From: Mikania micrantha | Lineage: Eukaryota; Streptophyta; Magnoliopsida; Asterales; Asteraceae | Assembly (NCBI GenBank): GCA_009363875.1 | Contig: CM018683.1 | Location: 59,722,981 to 59,786,980 of the forward strand | Direction: 5' to 3' | Length of the DNA stretch: 64,000 bases | Shown: in pieces, positions 57,421-64,000 of the stretch | Position numbering within the stretch: the stretch's first letter is position 1 | Layout: the number at the start of each line of letters is the position of its first letter | Position numbers and translations under genes: made by a program | The notes under the pieces: generated by a model | What the model was told of the DNA's origin: nothing | What the model saw: the letters and a program-made list of their open reading frames with translations, nothing else | Databases searched by the model: none

Positions 57421-60400
57421 TCAGAAGGATGTGTGGTACCTTGATAATGGGGCTAGTAACCAAAAGGAGATCTTCGCAGAACTTGATGGAAGTGTAACCG
57501 GTGGAGTTCGGTTCGGTGATGGATCGAATGTGGAGATCAAAGGGAAGGGAACACTCCTGTGCCAATGTAAGAATGGTGACCAGTTACTTATTCCTGATGT
57601 ATATTATATCCCTGCACTAACCAGCAGTATCTTGAGCATTGGTCAAATGACCAAGGAGGGGTATGATGTATCTATAAAGGATGATTTTTTAAAGCTTCGA
57701 GATGAACAAGGAAGACTCTTGATGAAAGTAAAGCGATCACCAAATCGTCTTTACAAGATCAAGATTACATCAGCCAAGCCAGTGTGTCTATCAAGCAAAC
57801 TAGAGGAGGAAGCTTGGATATGGCATGTCAGACTTGGGCATGTGAATTTCCAACTCCTTGAATCGATGGCCAAAAGAGGGTGTGTGAGAGGCTTACCAGC
57901 ACTCACCCACCCAAGGCAGGTTTGTGAGGGCTGTTTGCTAGCTAAGCAGACCAGAGGAAGCTTTTCAAAAGAGGCACAATGGAGAGCTAAAGAACCATTG
58001 GAGTTATTGCATGCAGACTTGTGTGGACCCATCACACCCTTATCAAAGGGAGGTAACCGATATATTTTCTTAATTGTAGATGATTTTAGTCGGTACATGT
58101 GGGTCTATCTTTTGAAAACTAAAGATGAAGCTTTGTCAAAATTTAAAATACTCAAAACTGAGGTTGAGAAGGAAACTGGTTTTGCAATAAAAATGTTAAG
58201 AACTGATCAAGGAGGTGAGTTTAATTCAGATACATTTAAACAGTTCTGTCAAGAGACTGGGATACGACGACAAAGAACAACCCCCTACACTCCACAACAC
58301 AATGGGGTTGTGGAGCGTAGGAATAGAACTGTCATGGGGATGGTTCGGGCTTTGCTAAAAACCATGAAGGTTCCTGATGAATTTTGGGGGGAAGCTGTGA
58401 ATCATGCAATATATATTTTAAATAGAGTAATGACAAAAGCTGTAAAAGACAAAACTCCCTATGAGTGTCTAAAGAAAAGAAAGCCTAGTCTGCATTTAAT
58501 AAAAGTCTTTGGTTGTGTAAGCTTTGCAAAAAGGGTCAAGAGTCACATCTCAAAATTAGAGGATAGAAGCATGCCCCTAATTTACCTAGGTGCAGAACCT
58601 GGGAGTATGGGTTTCAAACTTTATGACCCTACAAAGAATAAAGTTGTGATAGCTAGAGATGGGATGTCATTTTTAAAGAACAGAAAACGTGGGATTGGGT
58701 ACAAGAAGTCAACAATGAGAAGACAACTTCTACTTGGACCCATGTATCTTTAAATAGTGACGTGACTGGAACAGTAAATGAGATGTCTGATGGACAAGAG
58801 GAAGAGGGACCAGGTACACCTACTTCTTCTTTCTCTAATAATATACCACAAGGTCCGAATTTGCATGCAGGTGTTGAAAGCCAAAGTAGCAGTTCCCATG
58901 CGCAGCAGTCTAGTCCAAGTGATCAAGAGGTGGTGGCACCTTTTGATACTACTCCAACTCAAAGCTTCCGGTCCTTGAATGAAATATATCAAGGTACCTT
59001 ACCAATGACTGAAGAGCAGGTGCAAGAACTGTATGAGCAGCTGCTAATGGTGGATGAAGAGCCTTCTACACTTGATGAAGCAAAAACGGATCCCCACTGG
59101 AAGAAGGCCATGGAGGCAGAAATGGAAGCAATCCATAAAAACAAGACCTGGACTTTAGTCAAATTACCTGCTTCACATAAGGCAATAGGATTAAAGTGGG
59201 TCTTTAAGTTAAAGAAAGATGCAGATGGGAAGGTGGTGAAACACAAGGCTCGGATGGTTGCTAAAGGTTATGTGCAACGAAAGGGTGTTGATTTTGATGA
59301 TGCATTTGCCCCAGTGGCTCGTATTGAGACAATAAGGTTGTTATTAGCTTTGGCTGCAAAAGAAAGCTGGGTTGTACATCACTTAGATGTCAAATCCGCC
59401 TTCTTAAATGGTGAACTTATGGAGGAAGTTTATGTTACCCAACCGCCTGGATTTGAAGTAAAAGGGAAAGAAAATCATGTGTATAAATTGCACAAGGCAT
59501 TATATGGTTTGCGACAGGCTCCTAGAGCCTGGAATATCAAGTTAGATAAATCATTGAAGGAACTTGGGTTTAAGGTGTGTGCATGAACAGGCAGTGTACA
59601 AGCTACAGAATTCAAACTCTCTTCTTATTGTTGGAGTATACGTAGATGATCTAATAGTAACTGGCTCTAATAAATCCAATGTGGCTGATTTCAAAGAGAA
59701 AATGAAAACTATCTTTGAAATGAGTGACATGGGAAAGTTAAGTTACTATTTGGGGCTAGAGGTAGATCAAAGAGAGGATGGCATCATTATCAAGCAAGAA
59801 AGTTATGCCATTAAGGTGCTCAATGCAGCTGGCATGGGAGAATGCAACTCGGCTAAGTGGCCTATGGATCCTAAGTTACAGCTAACTAAGGATAGTGAGG
59901 GAAAGATGGTTGATGCAACTCACTTCAGGAAAATTATTGGAAGTCTTCGGTACTTAACTCACACTCGACCGGATCTGAATTATTCAGTGGGTGTAGTAAG
60001 TAGGTTCATGCAAAATCCTAAAGAAAGCCATCTTGCAGCAATGAAGCAGATCCCGAGATACTTGAAGGGGACTATCAGTTATGGCTTGAAGTTTAACAAA
60101 GGTGGAAATGGCCAGCTAGTTGGATATAGTGACAGCAGCTACGGATCAGACTTAGAGGATAGAAGGGGAACCACAGGCATGGCGTTCTATTTCTCTGGAA
60201 ACTTGATAACTTGGTCTTCACAAAAACAACAAACTATTGCTCTTAGCTCTTGTGAGGCTGAGTTCATGGCTGCTACATCAGCAGCATGTCAAGCATTGTG
60301 GCTGCGAAACTTGGTCAGTGATGTGCTCGGTAAAGAAGCTCAGAAGGTACTACTTTTGGTTGATAATCAGTCTGCTATTGCTCTAATGAAGAACCCGGTT

Positions 60401-60598
60401 TTTCATGGGAGAAGTAAACACATTGACACCAAGTTCCATTTTATACGTGAATGTGTGGAGAGAGAACAAATTGATGTTAAGCATGTGAGTGGAGATTTAC
60501 AGAAAGCAGACATGTTAACTAAAGCCTTACCCAGGATTAAGTTTTGTGAAATGAGAAGTCTCATGGGGATAAAAGATTTGAAGGGGAGTCAACACTAA
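57421..60598 (+). pseudogene. Copia B pol: protease, integrase, RT, RNase H, two frameshifts
   Basis: Protease WYLDNGASN (about 57434) uses the DNGA variant, and its next residues look shortened. Then come GAG pre-integrase (HVRLGHV..CEGCLLAKQ) and integrase with D in HADLCGP (about 58015), D in RTDQGGEF (about 58205) and E in NGVVERRNRT (about 58313). A small insertion near 58655 shifts the frame. The RT starts at about 59090 (HWKKAMEAEMEAI); a one-base loss near 59571 shifts again; catalytic YVDDLIVTG is at about 59640. RNase H has SDSSYGSD and CEAEFMAA, and the stop is at 60596-60598. Confidence 0.93.
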
Positions 60599-60607
60599 AG
60601 GGGAGAA

Positions 60608-60952
60608 TGTTGATTAGTGTTTGACTAGTCTAGCTTAAAGTTACCGAATTATATGCATGAATAAGGTCACGTGGAAGACTGAAAATAAAGACGTTTGAGA
60701 ACGTTGGAGTCTGTTGCTGATTTCCTGGATTGATCCTAGTTGATAGGATATTTCTGTTTAATTCTTTGCTTTAAATAGAATAGTTGTGCTTCAGAATAAT
60801 TAGTCGAAAATTCTTGTATTTGTTTTACTTCTGTACTTAGAGCAATCCTCTAAACATTGTTGAGATTATTGAAGTAAACTTTCGGCTAACTTTGAGTTTC
60901 TTCTTCATCTTTCTGTTTGAGATTTTGTTTATGTATGCTTTGATTACCATCA
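60608..60952 (+). repeat. Copia B 3' LTR
   Basis: Two differences from the 5' LTR (CTATTG/CTGTTG and TACTATCA/TACCATCA). The PPT lies directly upstream and GCTAC directly downstream. Confidence 0.95.
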
Positions 60953-61299
60953 GCTACCACAATGTGTCTTTCAATAAGTTCTTGATGTTCCAACATGACG
61001 TGGTGACATGTAGTAATGGCCAATCTAGGCCTTTTTTTTGCTGTTGTTACAACTTTTATTTAAGAAACAATTTGTTGTAATGCTTAAATTCACCTAAATT
61101 TGTTGTGTTGCCTGAGCCCACATTTATAAAAACCAAAATGAACAAGAACAAATAGCATATTTTCAAAGCATGAACTTGCTAGATTTGTAACACCTGTCGA
61201 CGATTCTGAGTGTGAAATTACAAAAATTATAAAAAACGAAACAAACCTTAACCAAATTCGGTTCATAATCCACAATTTTCAAAAACACATCACGACAAG

Positions 61300-61830
61300 T
61301 AGTCCAAAAAACTACTATGACACGGTTTTTTACATGTTTGTAACATTATTTGACAGATTTTTATAAAAATAGCGTCGTGTGAATTTTTATTTTTTATTTT
61401 CACATAAAACATACGTAACATCTCGGCGCAACATTATTTTATGTGGATCTACAAAATATTTTTTTATATAAAAAAGGGTTATTGGATTTAAATACTTCCA
61501 ACTGAGTAAATGTTTAGTAACATTCCCAACTTTCAATTCATTTTTCACTAGCACTCTATTTGGCACTTTTTTGATGACATGTAATAGCATAATGGAATGC
61601 CACCATAAACTATGTTAAAAGTTGGGAGTGACACTAAACATTTTCTTAGTTGGGAGTATTGTCAGCCAACAAGTTAAACTTGGAGTATTTAAATCCAATA
61701 ATTTTAAAAAAATCCACTCGATGTTTCTTTAATTTTTTTATAAAAATGTGCCAAATAACGTTAAACATGTAAAAAAAACTAACAAAACGGTTTTTACATG
61801 GTTTTTGTAATAAGAAGCGGTTTTCAAATT
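61300..61830. mobile_element. Degenerate foldback element, interrupted by a MITE in its loop
   Basis: The arm near 61330-61370 (ACATGTTTGTAACATTATTT, TTTTTATAAAAA) pairs imperfectly with 61738-61775 (TTTTTATAAAAA..AACGTTAAACATGT). It resembles the arms of 52053-52421, so probably the same family. The outer limits are uncertain. Confidence 0.6.
61476..61704. mobile_element. MITE copy 1 (TTATTGGATTTAAATAC termini)
   Basis: TTATTGGATTTAAATAC at the left pairs with GTATTTAAATCCAATAA at the right. Inner arms CCAACTGAGTAAATGTTTAG and CATTCCCAACTTTCAA also pair with the right half. The left arm lacks about 30 bp that the right arm keeps. Non-coding. Confidence 0.85.
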
Positions 61831-62598
61831 ATTTATACCCTATACGTACATAAATATATACATATATATGTATGTATACATGTCAATCTTGATCCATAGC
61901 AAGATAAATGGATATAATTGGGTAAATAATTGTTGCATTTTGGGTTAAAATGTGTAACATTATGACCTAGTATGGGTTGAGATACGTAACATCTTAACAC
62001 AAAGCGGATCAAGATGAACAATTTAAAAGCATGCGAATATAATGGATTCAACGGGTAAAGATCATTAATAATATATTTAATGAGAAAATCATTCAAATAA
62101 ACCATTTTTTTAGCTACAACTCATTTTACCTTGAGCAAAATTGATTTTTTTAAACGACCCGTTTAAACTCAAACTAATTTGGCTTAAAACCTGCCTTGAC
62201 CCACACCTATCCTAACCCACATCAGTTCTGACCCATTACCCAACCCAATTGTAATGATGGGATCTTGGGTGGAAACATGTGATATTTTAGTAGGTAAATT
62301 AACGCCCCAAATGGTGAAAGAATCATCGTATGCCCCAACCCGCCCATTTTGCCAGGCATATATGTATGTGTGTGTGTATAAAAGCTAATACATTTGTAAC
62401 TAAAAATGTTAGAGTTGAATCATTAGCAATGCTACAAACTTAAAAAAAGAAGAGAAAAAATCAAAACAAAATTAATTAAAAAATTAATAGGTTTAAAATG
62501 TATATTATATATAATATATAGGGGTTCGATCTACTAAGAAGATATTTTTGTCTAAAAACAGTAAAGATCAATAGAAGTTTGACTTATGATATGCAAAA

Positions 62599-62832
62599 TT
62601 GGCCGGCAATACTCCCAACTGAGAAAATGTTTACTGTCACTCCCAACTTTCAAAACATTTTCCAATGGCACTCTAAAAGTGACTAAAACATGATTTTTTT
62701 TATGACGAGGCACCTGTTTTGAAGTGCCAGTAGAAAATGTTTTGAAAGTTGGGAGTGCCAATAAACATTTTCTCAGTTGGAAGTATTGCCGGCCAATAGG
62801 TCAAAGTTGGGAGTATTTAAATCCAATAACCC
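62599..62832. mobile_element. MITE copy 2, same family, left end lost
   Basis: TTGGCCGGCAATACTCCC (62599) pairs with its complement ending at 62796, and CAACTGAGAAAATGTTTA and CTCCCAACTTTCAAAACATTTTC also pair. The right end keeps GAGTATTTAAATCCAATAA to 62832; the matching left terminus is replaced. Confidence 0.82.
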
Positions 62833-62859
62833 AAAAATATAAAAACAAAACTTTAGTAA

Positions 62860-63240
62860 AAAACAAAATCCAGTAAAAAAAATAAAAAAAAATCAAAAAT
62901 CTAGTAAAAAATCCAGTAAATAAATATGAAAATCTAGTAAAAAAATAAAAATCTAGGAAGAAATCGAGTAAAACATATAAAAACCAGTAAAAAAAATAAA
63001 AAATCTAGTAAAAAATTTGAAAATATAGTACACAAAAGTAAGCAAATAAAAAATCTAGTAAAAGATCCTGTAAAAAATAAAAATCCAGTACAAAAAATAA
63101 AAATTCAGTACAAAAAATAAAAAATAGTTAAAAAAACAATAATATAGTAAAAAAACAGAAAAATTAAGTTAAAAATACACAACAAAAAGGAATCTAATAC
63201 AAAAAAAAATAAAAGAAAAATGTAGTACAAAAAAAACATG
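62860..63240. repeat. Degenerate A-rich tandem sequence
   Basis: Variants of AAAAATCTAGTAAAAAAT and AAAATCCAGTAAAAA recur irregularly for about 380 bp, roughly 85% A+T. Confidence 0.75.
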
Positions 63241-63431
63241 TTATAGCTAAATTATTATGTTACATATCAAACTCATTAATTCTTATAAAAAAAATCCACT
63301 CTTATTTGATATTTTCTCATAATACACAAGTAAGTTAAAAAGATTAGAAACTAAACGGATTATAATTAAAACATCATAAAATTAAGAAGAGGCTGATGAC
63401 TTTTATCAACACTCTTATAGAATAAAGTGTA

Positions 63432-63788
63432 GGGGTTGTTTGGTAGCATCTGAATGGAACTGAATGGGTCTGAATGGTTTGTTTCGCGAAAAAAACACAT
63501 CTGAATGAAACCAAATGTCTAAACGGAGGTCTGAACCATTCAGAATTAAAGATGTGTCTGAATGATTCATACGTGAAGGAAAGAAGGAGCGTGTCTGAAT
63601 GATTCAGATGTGAAGCATAGGAAGAGCGTTGGGTCTGGGCGACCAAACCTCCGCTCGCTCGTTCGACTGTATCGCAGGCCGCACCGAACGGCTGGAACCT
63701 CGAATGGGTGGGGGCTATGGTGGAACCTCGAACCGTTAGGGTTTTTAAAGATTTTTTTTTATTTTCATTCAGATGTGCAACCAAACAG
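63432..63788. mobile_element. MITE-like element with TGTTTGGT..CTGAATG termini
   Basis: The left end GTTGTTTGGTAGCATCTGAATGG and the right end CATTCAGATGTGCAACCAAACAG are imperfect inverted repeats. The centre (63600-63750) is GC-rich. Related TCAGACC and CATTAAGTGCTTAATG-like motifs continue to about 63875, so the true element may be longer. I suspect a hAT- or PIF-type MITE but cannot tell. Confidence 0.6.
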
Positions 63789-63875
63789 TTTTTAGCGGTT
63801 TAGCACTTAATGGTTCAGACCTTCTTAATTATTAGACATCTTAATCATTAAGCACTTAATGATTCAGACCCAACC

Positions 63876-64000
63876 CAACGACCTTTAAGTTTATTTTTAG
63901 AGTTGAAGATATTTTGCCATTTTGGGAGCAAGTATGAAACTTTCTTGCTTATTCAACGAAAGTTCAAAAGGATAAGAAATCTTTTTTTTTCTTTGACCAA
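63876..64000. other. Right edge, no feature seen
   Basis: AT-rich, no gene or repeat recognised. Confidence 0.5.

Larger units (their letters stand above)
56001..60952 (+). mobile_element. Copia B: complete 4.95-kb Ty1/copia element
   Basis: LTRs of 345 bp at 56001-56345 and 60608-60952 differ at only two positions I can see. TSD GCTAC lies at 55996-56000 and 60953-60957. The iMet PBS is at 56348-56359 and the PPT AAAGGGGAGAA at 60597-60607. One gag-pol polyprotein has PR-INT-RT-RH order and there is no extra ORF. It is a compact lineage unlike Copia A and Copia 3; I cannot assign the lineage firmly. Confidence 0.95.

Overview
The window is plant nuclear repeat DNA, almost certainly from a eudicot. 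I recognise no host protein gene, tRNA or rRNA. The extra downstream ORF of the two large Copia elements looks like an ORF I remember as abundant in Asteraceae genomes (often misnamed in automatic annotation). The Tekay-like gypsy elements with 3-4 kb LTRs fit the same family. Asteraceae is therefore my best guess; it is inference, not proof.

Layout. Positions 1-2014 are AT-rich flank ending in a 20-bp minisatellite. Positions 2015-50561 are one three-level nest of four LTR retrotransposons. The outer one is Copia A (Sirevirus-like, minus strand, 2020-50556, TSD CCTAC). Its gag is split by Gypsy 1 (Tekay-like chromovirus, minus strand, 11951-48955). Gypsy 1 carries two insertions: Gypsy 2 in its gag (minus strand, 18999-30521, TSD AAAGT) and Copia 3 in its 5' leader (Sirevirus-like, plus strand, 31184-44943, TSD TATTG). 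Each insertion separates two halves that rejoin logically. The left Gypsy 1/Copia A junction has lost about 0.8 kb of LTR and probably about 0.7 kb of gag. Positions 50562-55995 are flank with foldback and MITE-like elements. Positions 56001-60952 hold a complete small Copia element (Copia B, plus strand, TSD GCTAC). Positions 60958-64000 are AT-rich with several more MITE or foldback elements.

How the parts work. Gag proteins (UBN2-type or retrotransposon gag plus CCHC knuckles) would package RNA. Pol supplies protease, integrase, reverse transcriptase and RNase H, in the order PR-INT-RT-RH in the Copia elements and PR-RT-RH-INT-chromodomain in the gypsies. All pol genes are broken by stops, frameshifts or deletions, while each LTR pair is still about 98-99% identical by eye, so all insertions look recent. 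Copia A and Copia 3 also carry a very long additional ORF (aORF, about 3.5 kb) between pol and the 3' LTR, with a shared N-terminal domain, a coiled coil and acidic linkers, and no visible membrane segment.

Most interesting signal. Family-specific short palindromes are repeated beside TATA boxes: CATTCGGCGAATG in Copia 3 (and, without a matched TATA, in Gypsy 1), CTTCCGAAG-type in Copia A, and CGCG-TAC-CGCG in Gypsy 2. In Copia A and Copia 3 the LTR motif is repeated in the pol-aORF spacer directly upstream of a second TATA box. In Copia 3 the motif-to-TATA spacing is 9 nt in the LTR and 8 nt in the spacer. This suggests an internal promoter, built from the LTR's own cis-code, that drives the aORF separately.
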